Origin: Flavobacteriaceae bacterium
GTDB taxonomy: Bacteria > Bacteroidota > Bacteroidia > Flavobacteriales > Flavobacteriaceae
NCBI GenBank assembly: GCA_024638225.1
Contig: JAHEKR010000002.1
Location: forward strand, 1-64,000
Reading direction: 5' to 3'
DNA: 64,000 nt
Both the position numbers and the translations under genes were made by a program. Under the pieces are notes generated by a model that worked only from the letters and a program-made list of their open reading frames with translations, did not search any database and had not been told where the DNA came from. Below, one piece after another: positions 22,846 to 31,618 of this stretch. Position 1 is the stretch's first letter, and every line of letters begins with the position of its first letter.

Positions 22846-22893
22846 AAGTAGGTATTTGGAATAAAATTACAAATTTTCACGTTCTTTGTCCCC

Positions 22894-23361
22894 ATGAACA
22901 CAAACGATTTTAGAACCATCTGCGGACAATTTACCACGGGTATTACGGTAATCACAACATCCTACAACGAACAGCCCTATGGCTTTACAGCCAACTCCTT
23001 TGCGTCTGTTTCACTCGAGCCACCCATTGTCCTTTTTTGTTTAAAAACGGAATCGGAAACCAACAAGGCATTTCAGGGCAGTAAGCGCTTTGCAATCAAT
23101 ATCTTGTCAGACAAACAAGAGGCCGTTTCCAATACTTTTGCCTCTTCCAAAAACAGTCAGGAAGTTCGTTTTGAACAGGTCGAGCTGCTGTCCAATTCCG
23201 CTCCCGTAATTAAAGGAGGTCTTGGCTATTTAGTTGGTGACATCATCAAGTATGAGGAAGTCGGTGACCACATTGTCTATTACGGACAGGTAACAGAAGG
23301 ACAGCACGTTGAGGGCAACCCCCTACTCTATGCCAAAGGCGGGTACCAACGGCTTGGGTGA
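22894..23361 (+). CDS. Flavin reductase family protein (FMN-binding)
   Basis: FRTICGQFTTGITVITTSYNEQPYGFTANSFASVSLEPPIVLFCLK; FAINILSDKQE. Confidence 0.92.
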   Translation: MNTNDFRTICGQFTTGITVITTSYNEQPYGFTANSFASVSLEPPIVLFCLKTESETNKAFQGSKRFAINILSDKQEAVSNTFASSKNSQEVRFEQVELLSNSAPVIKGGLGYLVGDIIKYEEVGDHIVYYGQVTEGQHVEGNPLLYAKGGYQRLG

Positions 23362-25272
23362 TTTACCCGCAGCAATCCCCTCTTTAAGCCAAGCTAAATA
23401 AGTGGCTTTATCGGTATACTGAATAGGTGTATTTAAAATAGTTCCGTCTGCTTTCATGAGTACATAATAGGGTTGAGAAACCGATTTAAAATTAATTGCC
23501 TGAAAGGCAGACCACTTCTGCCCTACCGTTTCCAACACACGGCTACTGCCATCAGCATAGGTAATTGTTCGTTGCGCACCTTCGGGTAATGTTTTACGAT
23601 CATCCACATAGAGGGAAATGACCACTACTTCGTCACGCAAAAGTTGATACACTTCTGGTTGTGTCCAGATGTTTTCTTCCACCTTTCGACAGTTCACACA
23701 AGCCCAGCCCGTAAAGTCGAGTAGTATGGGCTTTTGCTGATTTATCGCTGCGGCTTTGCCTTGCTCAAAATCTTTGTAGCAATCCAAATTTAGCGGACAG
23801 TCGGATTCGGTTTGGTAAACAGAATAAAATGCTGGCGGTGGAAAACCACTCAAGGCACGTAATTGCGTTTGTTGATTAGGTACTAAGCCCTGCCCCAGAT
23901 AAATCACAAACAGCACCACAAGCATACCAATTGCTTTTTGCTTAAGGCCATTCTTTTTGGGCTTAGGATGCATAAAACCAAAGCCACCAAATAGGTAAAT
24001 TGCCCATAGCAACAAAATCAACATCCAGATTCCGATAAATAATTCTCTTGGGAGTATGCCCCAACCCTGAACCATATCGGCATTGGACAAAAACTTTAGG
24101 GCTAATGCCAATTCGACAAATCCAAGCGAAACCTTCACATGCTGTAGCCAACCCCCCGATTTGGGAAGTTTACTCAATACATTCGGAAAAAAGGAAAGCA
24201 CGCCAAAAGGCAATGCCAAGGCAGTCCCAAAACCAAGCATTCCAGCAGTAAGTTGACTAGCACCTCCATCAGCAGTAAGCGATCCCACGAGCAAGGAACC
24301 CAAAATAGGACCTGTGCACGAAAAAGACACCACAGCCAAGGTCAACGCCATAAAGAATATTCCTAGATAGGAAGAACGTGTGGCTGCTTCATCTGATTTT
24401 GCAGACCATTTTGAAGGAAGTGTTAGGTCAAACAGACCAAAAAAGGAAAGTGCAAACAGGAGAAACACTGCAAAGAAAATCAAATTGAGCACCACATTGG
24501 TCGCAATGGCATTTAGCACTTCTGGCCGCAGTTGGTCTAAAAAGTGAAAAGGCAAACTCAACAACGCATAAATCCCAACAATGGAAAAGGCATAAGATAG
24601 CGAGCGTCTAATACCCACCGCACGGCTCACACTGCTTTTGGAAAAATAAGATACGGTAAGGGGTATAAGTGGGAAGACACAGGGCGTAAGTAATGCCAAA
24701 AATCCACCTAGTAAACCAAGAACAAAAATACGCCACCAGGATGCGGAAACATTAGGGCCTGAACCCGCAAGGAGTTCTGTGTTTTTTAAATCTAATGTCA
24801 AGTCATTGTCCGCAAGTGTAACATCTGTAAGATCGCGTTGCGTAGCGTTAACCAAAGAACCGTCAGTAGGAATTAGGAGTGGTTCTTCCCGAAAAATGCA
24901 AAGTGCATCATCACAGGCTTGATATTCAATAAGCAGATCGATTTCTGAAGATGTAGTCTCTACTGTTTGTACCCAAAGCACTTCGTCGGTATAATACGCC
25001 AAGTCCATTTCAAAAATAGGATCATAGCCAGTCTTGGCCGTACTGCCTTCTAAAGAACCGATAGCTGTCGCATTATTCCATATCAATACTGTGGGTAATG
25101 GACCTCCATCAGGGAGGGTAGTGTCGTATAGCTTCCAGTTTTCCTGAATGTTTGCTTTGAGAATTACATCATAGGTGTTGGTGTCGGTTTGTCGTGCTTG
25201 CGCACTCCATTTTACGGGATCTTGCCCCCAGGAGAAGCTTAAGCAGCAAAAAAGAAAAAGGAAATATCTCAT
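23323..25272 (-). CDS. Thiol:disulfide interchange protein, DsbD-like (N-terminal sensor domain, CcdA-like membrane domain, C-terminal thioredoxin)
   Basis: LGLLGGFLALLTPCVFPLIPLTVSYFSK; FSCTGPILGSLL; KPILLDFTGWACVNCRKVEENIW. Confidence 0.93.
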   Translation of the reverse strand: MRYFLFLFCCLSFSWGQDPVKWSAQARQTDTNTYDVILKANIQENWKLYDTTLPDGGPLPTVLIWNNATAIGSLEGSTAKTGYDPIFEMDLAYYTDEVLWVQTVETTSSEIDLLIEYQACDDALCIFREEPLLIPTDGSLVNATQRDLTDVTLADNDLTLDLKNTELLAGSGPNVSASWWRIFVLGLLGGFLALLTPCVFPLIPLTVSYFSKSSVSRAVGIRRSLSYAFSIVGIYALLSLPFHFLDQLRPEVLNAIATNVVLNLIFFAVFLLFALSFFGLFDLTLPSKWSAKSDEAATRSSYLGIFFMALTLAVVSFSCTGPILGSLLVGSLTADGGASQLTAGMLGFGTALALPFGVLSFFPNVLSKLPKSGGWLQHVKVSLGFVELALALKFLSNADMVQGWGILPRELFIGIWMLILLLWAIYLFGGFGFMHPKPKKNGLKQKAIGMLVVLFVIYLGQGLVPNQQTQLRALSGFPPPAFYSVYQTESDCPLNLDCYKDFEQGKAAAINQQKPILLDFTGWACVNCRKVEENIWTQPEVYQLLRDEVVVISLYVDDRKTLPEGAQRTITYADGSSRVLETVGQKWSAFQAINFKSVSQPYYVLMKADGTILNTPIQYTDKATYLAWLKEGIAAGKSPKPLVPAFGIE

Positions 25273-26555
25273 ACAAGTTGAATTTGGAGCGTAGATGTAT
25301 TGGCTACGGCCTCAAATTTACGATTTATTCGTTTGCCAACTACCCAAACAATATCGTTTCCCGAACACAGCAGCCATTGTTGTTTTTTGTCCAGCGCAGA
25401 CATTTTTTCGTCTTTGAAAAATTTAGCCACTTTTTTCTTGCCTGTCATGCCCGATGGATAAAACACATCGCCACTTCTCCAACGTCGCAAAATCAAAGGG
25501 AAATCCAATTTTTTCTTGTCTATCAACGCGTACTTAGACGTGGGCTTGGATGCGACAACATCCGCTGAAATCTTTAGTTTGATGGGGGTTTCTAAGCCTT
25601 CCTCAGGAACCAAGAAATAGTCTTGCTCAGTTGCTGCAGTTACAGCAGTGGGTGTCAAAATCAGGTGAAGGCGTTCTCGCGTTAAAATATATTTTTCGCC
25701 TGTACATTTTTTTCCCGCATGGGTGTTCAGCAGTTTTTCAACTTCTTTGACATCAAAGCCATAAGGCGCAAACAAATGATGCAGCCAAAAGCTTTTTGGA
25801 TGCAATGCATCAATAGATGAGAAAGGAATTTTCAAGGCTTCTCCTTGTTGCTTCCAATGTGATGTAATGTTTTGCAGTTGCGACTGTATGCCTTCATAGG
25901 CATCACGCAAATGTTGCATACTGGACAGTGTATTGGCAGCTGCATCAGTTGACAACTCCATAAAAGACGGCAATACCTTATGTCGAATGGCATTGCGTAA
26001 ATATTGGGTAGAACTGTTGGAAAAATCCTCGCGCCATTGGAGCTTTTGTTCCTTGGCAAAAGCCAAAATTTCATCTTTTCGAAAGGGCAATAACGGACGC
26101 ACCAAAGCGCCCTTTTTATCATGTATTCCTCCCAAACCTTCAAGGCCACTTGCTCTAGTTAGGCGCATGAATAAGGTTTCCAATTGATCGTCTGCATGGT
26201 GTGCTGTCAAGATAATATCGTAGGTATTTCTTTCAAGCACTTCCATAAACCAACTGTAGCGTAGGTCTCGTGCTTTTTCTTGAATACCCGATGCAGCGGG
26301 GTCTATGGGTGATTGTGTTACATGACAAGGTACATCTAGGGAAGCTGCCAAGTCACGAACCAACTGCTCATCGGCATCACTATCTGCTCCACGTAACCCA
26401 TAATTCACGTGTGCAATACCAAAATCAATTTGTACTGTATGTAACAAATGTGCCAACACCACACTGTCCACACCCCCGCTAACTCCTAGCAAAAAGCGAT
26501 GTTTTTTTGGTGTGCCCAAAAGGGAAACAATATGGTCGCTAAACCTTTGTACCAT
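25269..26555 (-). CDS. tilS: tRNA(Ile)-lysidine synthetase
   Basis: PP-loop FLLGVSGGVDSVVLAHLLHT; LTAHHADDQLETLFMRLTRASGLEGLGGI. Start reassigned to MVQRFSDHIV; the upstream ORF extension overlaps pabB. Confidence 0.94.
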   Translation of the reverse strand: MVQRFSDHIVSLLGTPKKHRFLLGVSGGVDSVVLAHLLHTVQIDFGIAHVNYGLRGADSDADEQLVRDLAASLDVPCHVTQSPIDPAASGIQEKARDLRYSWFMEVLERNTYDIILTAHHADDQLETLFMRLTRASGLEGLGGIHDKKGALVRPLLPFRKDEILAFAKEQKLQWREDFSNSSTQYLRNAIRHKVLPSFMELSTDAAANTLSSMQHLRDAYEGIQSQLQNITSHWKQQGEALKIPFSSIDALHPKSFWLHHLFAPYGFDVKEVEKLLNTHAGKKCTGEKYILTRERLHLILTPTAVTAATEQDYFLVPEEGLETPIKLKISADVVASKPTSKYALIDKKKLDFPLILRRWRSGDVFYPSGMTGKKKVAKFFKDEKMSALDKKQQWLLCSGNDIVWVVGKRINRKFEAVANTSTLQIQLV

Positions 26556-27864
26556 GGATATTGGGAATTGTTTTTTTATTTGCCAAAACACGCTTAATGG
26601 CTTTGACCTTAAGCTGACATTCGTCGTATTCTTTAGATGGATCGGCAGCTGCGGTGAGTGCACTCCCCACATGCGTGGACAGGTATTTTGAAGACGCATC
26701 ATAAACCAAACTGCGGATAACCACATTAAAATCAAAATCGCCATTGGGTGCAAAATACCCCACTGCCCCACTGTACAACCCTCGTTGTCCGTGTTCATAT
26801 TGATTGATAAGTTCCATGGCACGTTGCTTGGGTGCGCCTGTCATGCTGCCCATAGGAAAACAAGCATTGACAACGTCCAAAGAAGTAAAGGCGGGGTCAC
26901 ACTGAGCCTTAACGGTTGAAATCATTTGATGCACCTGTGCAAATGGATAAACGGCACATTGCTCGCTAACTACAACAGAGCCTTTTTTGGCAATCCTAGA
27001 AAGGTCGTTGCGTACTAGGTCTGTTATCATGATATTTTCAGCGCGTTCTTTGGCATCAAGCTTTAGCGCCTCGGCTACCGATTTGTCCATAACGGCATCC
27101 TCATGTCTTGCGGCAGTTCCTTTGATGGGTTGGGACATAAGGGCTTCGCCTCTGCGTTGTAAAAACCTTTCGGGCGAGGCAGACATCAAATACGTATTGT
27201 CAAAAGAAAGAAAGGCAGAAAAGGGTGTTTTGCCGATGCGATTTAATGCATTGAACAAGGTCATGGGCGAAACATCAACTTCATCGGCATACCATTCCAT
27301 GCAGTAGTTTACTTCATATATATCACCACGCATGATATGCTGCTTGAGTGCGCTTGCGTGTTGTAAATAGATATCCTTGCTGATGCGCGGCGACAAATCA
27401 ATAGCCGTTAAAGATGCTTCAGTTCTTGTTATGTTGTTTGTGATGCGTTCAAAGTCAACGGCAGGATTATCCGATTCTAAATATAGGGCCGTGAGTAAAT
27501 CGCCTTTGAGCAGCCATAGTTTTTTGGGTTTAAAGAATTGAAGTTGTGGCACAGACAAAAAAGAGGGGTTGGTGGGCGCTACTTGCTCCCAAGCTGTATT
27601 GTATTCGTAACTAAAAAAACCAAAGAGCCAGTCGGTTCCCAATTCGGTTTGTAACTCCTTTTCGGATGTATGCCATTGGTTTTCTTCAAATGTTTCAAGA
27701 GCAAGAATGGCGTCAAAATCGTTGTTTTGATGGGGGTAATCATTGGAATCGTACCACGCAATAGGCGAAGAATCACCAGCCCAATCCAAGAGCTGTGCCT
27801 TGATATCGGGATAGTTTGATACATTATAGACTGCTTTTGAGCGTGTTACCAACTTTTGCTTCAC
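26539..27864 (-). CDS. pabB: Aminodeoxychorismate synthase component I / anthranilate synthase component I family protein
   Basis: GDIYEVNYCMEW; SASPERFLQRRGEALMSQPIKGTAAR; MITDLVRNDLSRIAKKGSV; FPMGSMTGAPKQRAMELI. Confidence 0.88.
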   Translation of the reverse strand: MKQKLVTRSKAVYNVSNYPDIKAQLLDWAGDSSPIAWYDSNDYPHQNNDFDAILALETFEENQWHTSEKELQTELGTDWLFGFFSYEYNTAWEQVAPTNPSFLSVPQLQFFKPKKLWLLKGDLLTALYLESDNPAVDFERITNNITRTEASLTAIDLSPRISKDIYLQHASALKQHIMRGDIYEVNYCMEWYADEVDVSPMTLFNALNRIGKTPFSAFLSFDNTYLMSASPERFLQRRGEALMSQPIKGTAARHEDAVMDKSVAEALKLDAKERAENIMITDLVRNDLSRIAKKGSVVVSEQCAVYPFAQVHQMISTVKAQCDPAFTSLDVVNACFPMGSMTGAPKQRAMELINQYEHGQRGLYSGAVGYFAPNGDFDFNVVIRSLVYDASSKYLSTHVGSALTAAADPSKEYDECQLKVKAIKRVLANKKTIPNIHGTKV

Positions 27865-27921
27865 TTATGAAACAAAATTACTTAATTAATAACGATAGCA
27901 TCATCGCTTTAAAAAAAAATA

Positions 27922-27929
27922 TATATTTG
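27922..27929 (+). promoter_or_regulatory. Candidate -7 box (TATATTTG) of the arginine operon
   Basis: Exact match to TAnnTTTG, followed by GC; no clear -33 TTG seen at the expected spacing. Confidence 0.4.
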
Positions 27930-27933
27930 CATT

Positions 27934-27996
27934 GTGATTGTAAATAACGTTTCACGTAATTCTTTTTCCCCGCGCGCTCGTCGCCCCTTGGGGTAA
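27934..27996 (+). CDS. Putative Arg-rich leader peptide (V/M)IVNNVSRNSFSPRARRPLG*
   Basis: Read by hand: GTG ATT GTA AAT AAC GTT TCA CGT AAT TCT TTT TCC CCG CGC GCT CGT CGC CCC TTG GGG TAA. Four Arg codons in 20, between the -7 box and the arginine biosynthetic operon. Confidence 0.5.
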   Translation: MIVNNVSRNSFSPRARRPLG

Positions 27997-28048
27997 TTCA
28001 CTGTATATGAAACTTAGGTGTGTCCGGTTTCCCCCTCAATTTTTTTTC
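27990..28048 (+). terminator. Candidate attenuator/terminator hairpin upstream of the arginine operon
   Basis: Nested pairing GGGG (27990-27993)/CCCC (28032-28035) and GAAAC (28009-28013)/GTTTC (28027-28031), followed by TCAATTTTTTTT. Competing stem GTTTCA (27949-27954)/TGAAAC (28008-28013). Confidence 0.4.
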
Positions 28049-28077
28049 AATCATTTTTTTCTTTTCAATCCAGTAGC

Positions 28078-28668
28078 ATGGAAATTCAAGTAGCCAAACG
28101 CATACACGTCAAGTATGCAACCATCATTTCGGAAACCATATCCAGTTCAGCACAAGTGCGTGGAACAGGAATTGCACGTCGCACTCCAGAGTATATTCAA
28201 CAAAAAATCGAATCCGGTAATGCCATTATTGCGCTAGACGGAGAAACTTTTGCGGGTTTCTGCTATATAGAGGCATGGGGACACGAAAAATACGTTGCCC
28301 ATTCAGGATTAATTGTTGATCCTAACTACAGAGGCATTGGTCTTGCGAAAAAAATCAAAACGCAAATTTTTAATTACACTAAAGAAAAGTATCCGGGAGC
28401 CAAGATATTTGGAATTACCACAGGACTTCCGGTAATGAAAATCAATTATGACTTGGGCTACAAGCCTGTAACCTTTTCTGAACTAACAGACGACCCTGCC
28501 TTCTGGAAGGGATGTCAAACCTGTAAAAATTACGATGTACTCACACGAACCAAGCAAACCATGTGTTTGTGTACTGGAATGTTGTACGATCCTGCTTCAA
28601 AAAACAACAACGGTTTTGTTGGTAGGTTACAGTCATTTAAAAAAGCATTTAAACGAGATAAAAAATGA
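28078..28668 (+). CDS. GNAT family acyltransferase, candidate first enzyme (ArgA-like N-acylglutamate synthase) of the arginine operon
   Basis: MEIQVAKRIHVKYATIISETISSSAQVRGTGIARRTPEYIQQKI; HSGLIVDPNYRGIGLAKKIK acyl-CoA loop; first gene of the cluster. Confidence 0.8.
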   Translation: MEIQVAKRIHVKYATIISETISSSAQVRGTGIARRTPEYIQQKIESGNAIIALDGETFAGFCYIEAWGHEKYVAHSGLIVDPNYRGIGLAKKIKTQIFNYTKEKYPGAKIFGITTGLPVMKINYDLGYKPVTFSELTDDPAFWKGCQTCKNYDVLTRTKQTMCLCTGMLYDPASKNNNGFVGRLQSFKKAFKRDKK

Positions 28669-29846
28669 ACAAAAAATTAGTTTTAGCATACAGCGGAGGT
28701 TTGGATACTTCCTATTGCGTCAAGTCGCTTAGCGAAGCGGGCTACGAAGTACATGCCGTTAGCGTTAACACGGGTGGTTTTGATACAACTGAAGTGTCGG
28801 CACTTGAGTCAAAGGCACTTACTTTAGGTGCCAAATCATACACCAATATAGATGCCGTAGAAACATTCTATGAAGACATCGTCAAATACCTCATATTTGG
28901 CAATGTTCTCAAAAACAACACCTATCCCCTTTCGGTAAGTGCGGAGCGTGTTACGCAAGCTGTTGCGATTGTTGGGCATGCCAACAAATTAGGCGCGCAA
29001 TACATTGCTCACGGCAGTACGGGAGCTGGAAACGACCAAGTCCGCTTTGATTTGATTTTTCAAACATTAGCACCAAAAATTGAGATTATCACTCCTATAC
29101 GAGACAACAAGCTTTCACGTGAAGAAGAAATAGAATATTTGAAATCACATGGTGTTGATTGGTCTTGGGAAAAAGCACAATATTCCATCAATAAAGGCTT
29201 GTGGGGAACATCGGTTGGCGGTAGCGAAACCTTAAAATCTCGCGAACCACTACCCGATAGCGCATACCCTAGCGATTGTACAAAAACGGCATCGGAAAAA
29301 ATTTCCTTGCATTTTGACAAAGGAGAATTGGTCGGAATTAACGATACCACTTACAGCCCAGTTCAAGCCATTCAGCAATTACAAACACTTGCGGGTGCAT
29401 TTGCTATTGGCAGAGACATTCATGTGGGCGATACCATTATTGGCATCAAAGGTAGAGTTGGTTTTGAAGCCGCTGCAGCACTGGCGAGCATCAAGGCGCA
29501 TCAGCTGTTGGAAAAGCATACACTAAGCAAATGGCAATTGCACCACAAAGACTATATCGGCTCGTATTACGGCATGATGTTGCACGAAGGGCAATATCTT
29601 GACCCTGTAATGCGTGATTTTGAGGCCTTACTTAACAGTAGTCAAAAAACGGTAACAGGAACTGTGTTTATTACGCTTCACCCCTATCGATTTACTCTAG
29701 ATGGAATCAAATCTGACTATGATCTAATGGACAATTCGTTTGGGACTTATGGCGAAGCCAATGAAGCCTGGACTGCAGACGAAGCAAAAGGATTTATCAA
29801 ACTATCGGCCAATGCCGGAAAAATTTATCAGCATGTCAATAAATAA
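28665..29846 (+). CDS. argG: Argininosuccinate synthase
   Basis: LVLAYSGGLDTSYCVKSLSEAGYEVHAVSVNTGG; AHGSTGAGNDQVRFDLIF. Confidence 0.96.
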   Translation: MNKKLVLAYSGGLDTSYCVKSLSEAGYEVHAVSVNTGGFDTTEVSALESKALTLGAKSYTNIDAVETFYEDIVKYLIFGNVLKNNTYPLSVSAERVTQAVAIVGHANKLGAQYIAHGSTGAGNDQVRFDLIFQTLAPKIEIITPIRDNKLSREEEIEYLKSHGVDWSWEKAQYSINKGLWGTSVGGSETLKSREPLPDSAYPSDCTKTASEKISLHFDKGELVGINDTTYSPVQAIQQLQTLAGAFAIGRDIHVGDTIIGIKGRVGFEAAAALASIKAHQLLEKHTLSKWQLHHKDYIGSYYGMMLHEGQYLDPVMRDFEALLNSSQKTVTGTVFITLHPYRFTLDGIKSDYDLMDNSFGTYGEANEAWTADEAKGFIKLSANAGKIYQHVNK

Positions 29847-30819
29847 ACTAACTGCAGGCGTTGTTGGAGGAGCCGGATATACTGGAGGAGAACTCTTACG
29901 CTTGCTTGTAGATCATCCTAATGTATCCATAGACTTTGTGTACAGCACCACTCGAGCAGGCAAAGCTGTTTCGGACACACATACCGACTTGATGGGAATT
30001 TTGGACATACCCTTTTCGGCGGAGCTAAACCAAGAGGTAGATGTGTTGTTTCTTTGCCTAGGGCATGGCAATTCAGCTGCTTTTTTACACGACAATGTAG
30101 TAAACGACAACACCAAAATCATTGATTTAAGTAACGACTTTCGACTTAAAGACGACCACGATTTTATGGGACGTTCTTATGTGTATGGGCTAACCGAAGT
30201 AAACAAAGAAAAAATCAAATCAGCACAAGCAATTGCCAACCCAGGCTGCTTTGCTACTGCCATTCAATTGGCGCTACTCCCTTTAGCAGCAGCAAAAAAA
30301 CTAAAGCAAGACGTGCACATAAATGCGATTACAGGAAGTACGGGCGCTGGTGCGGTACCCTCAGCAACAAGTCATTTTAGCTGGCGAAACAACAATATAT
30401 CTTATTACAAGCCTTTTGTACATCAACATCTAGGAGAAATCGGCGAAACCATCGTACAAGAACAAGGCAGCAATGCCAAGTTGCATTTTTTACCCATAAG
30501 AGGAAATTTCACCAGAGGGATATTTGCTACAACCTATACCTCATATGACGGAAGCTTGGAAGATGCCTATGCCATTTTTGAGGATTACTACAAAGACTGC
30601 CCGTTTACGTTTGTTAGCCGTGCACCATTGGCACTCAAACAAGTGGTCAACACGAACAGGTGTTTGGTACACCTACATTTGCACGAGGGTCAGCTTTTGG
30701 TGACCAGTATTATTGATAATTTAGTGAAAGGAGCATCGGGTCAGGCAGTAGAAAACATGAACTTGATGTTCGGAATTGAACAAACAACAGGATTACATTT
30801 AAAATCAACTTCTTTTTAA
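29833..30819 (+). CDS. argC: N-acetyl(acyl)-gamma-glutamyl-phosphate reductase
   Basis: AGVVGGAGYTGGELLRLLVDHPNV; AIANPGCFATAIQLALLPL; ITGSTGAGAVPSATSHF. Start MSINKLTAGVVGG at 29833. Confidence 0.96.
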   Translation: MSINKLTAGVVGGAGYTGGELLRLLVDHPNVSIDFVYSTTRAGKAVSDTHTDLMGILDIPFSAELNQEVDVLFLCLGHGNSAAFLHDNVVNDNTKIIDLSNDFRLKDDHDFMGRSYVYGLTEVNKEKIKSAQAIANPGCFATAIQLALLPLAAAKKLKQDVHINAITGSTGAGAVPSATSHFSWRNNNISYYKPFVHQHLGEIGETIVQEQGSNAKLHFLPIRGNFTRGIFATTYTSYDGSLEDAYAIFEDYYKDCPFTFVSRAPLALKQVVNTNRCLVHLHLHEGQLLVTSIIDNLVKGASGQAVENMNLMFGIEQTTGLHLKSTSF

Positions 30820-30821
30820 TT

Positions 30822-31616
30822 ATGAAAATAGCCATACTAGGAGCCGGAAATTTAGGACTAAGCATTGGACGTGGACTAATCACCAACAACAACCTTACAC
30901 AGTTATATCTTACAAGACGTAATGTAGAGAGTATTAATTCTTGGACGGAGTATGCCAACACTTACGTCACGGCAGACAATAAAAAAGCTGTACAAGAGTC
31001 TGACATCATCATACTTGCTGTACAACCCAGACAACTCGGCGGGCTGCTCGAAGAAATAAAAGGTTTACTTCACGACAACCACGTATTAATTTCAACGGTC
31101 ACTGGTTTTTCGATTAAAAAGATGGAAGAAGTAGTAGGTCAGGAGGTATTTATTATCCGTTCCATGCCCAATACTGCCATATCTGTTGGTAAATCGATGA
31201 CTTGTCTTTGTGCCAACAAAAAGGGTGCAGAACGCATGCCCATAGCCGAAGCTATTTTTAATGGACTCGGAACAAGTATTGTAATCGAAGAACAGCACAT
31301 GCGTGCAGCAACGGTGATTTGTGCGTCAGGAATTGCCTTTTGGATGCGCTTAATTCGCGCTACAACACAAGGAGGCGTACAGCTTGGTTTTGACGCTGAA
31401 GAAGCCATGAAAATGTCGATGTACACTGCTATGGGCGCAGCTTCTTTGCTTATTGAAACAGGTGCGCACCCAGAAGAAGAAATCGATAAAGTAACCACAC
31501 CCAGAGGATGCACCATTGAGGGGCTAAACGAAATGGAGCACCAAGGACTAAGTTCATCGCTTATCCAAGGTATCGTAGCCTCATTTAAGAAAATTAACGA
31601 AATAGCACAAGACTAA
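30822..31616 (+). CDS. proC: Pyrroline-5-carboxylate reductase
   Basis: MKIAILGAGNLGLSIGRGL; VFIIRSMPNTAISVGKSMT; TTPRGCTIEGLNEMEHQGLSSSLIQGI. Confidence 0.94.
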   Translation: MKIAILGAGNLGLSIGRGLITNNNLTQLYLTRRNVESINSWTEYANTYVTADNKKAVQESDIIILAVQPRQLGGLLEEIKGLLHDNHVLISTVTGFSIKKMEEVVGQEVFIIRSMPNTAISVGKSMTCLCANKKGAERMPIAEAIFNGLGTSIVIEEQHMRAATVICASGIAFWMRLIRATTQGGVQLGFDAEEAMKMSMYTAMGAASLLIETGAHPEEEIDKVTTPRGCTIEGLNEMEHQGLSSSLIQGIVASFKKINEIAQD

Positions 31617-31618
31617 TT

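Noticed and set aside
26556-26822. N-terminal extension of the tilS ORF (MPWNLSINMNTD...)
   Set aside because: Lies antiphase within pabB coding sequence; the natural start is MVQRFSDHIV at 26555.
28008-28086. Second small ORF ATGAAACTTAGGTGTGTCCGG... (MKLRCVRFPPQFFF...)
   Set aside because: Runs through the T-tracts into the GNAT start; more likely part of the hairpin/terminator region than a peptide gene.
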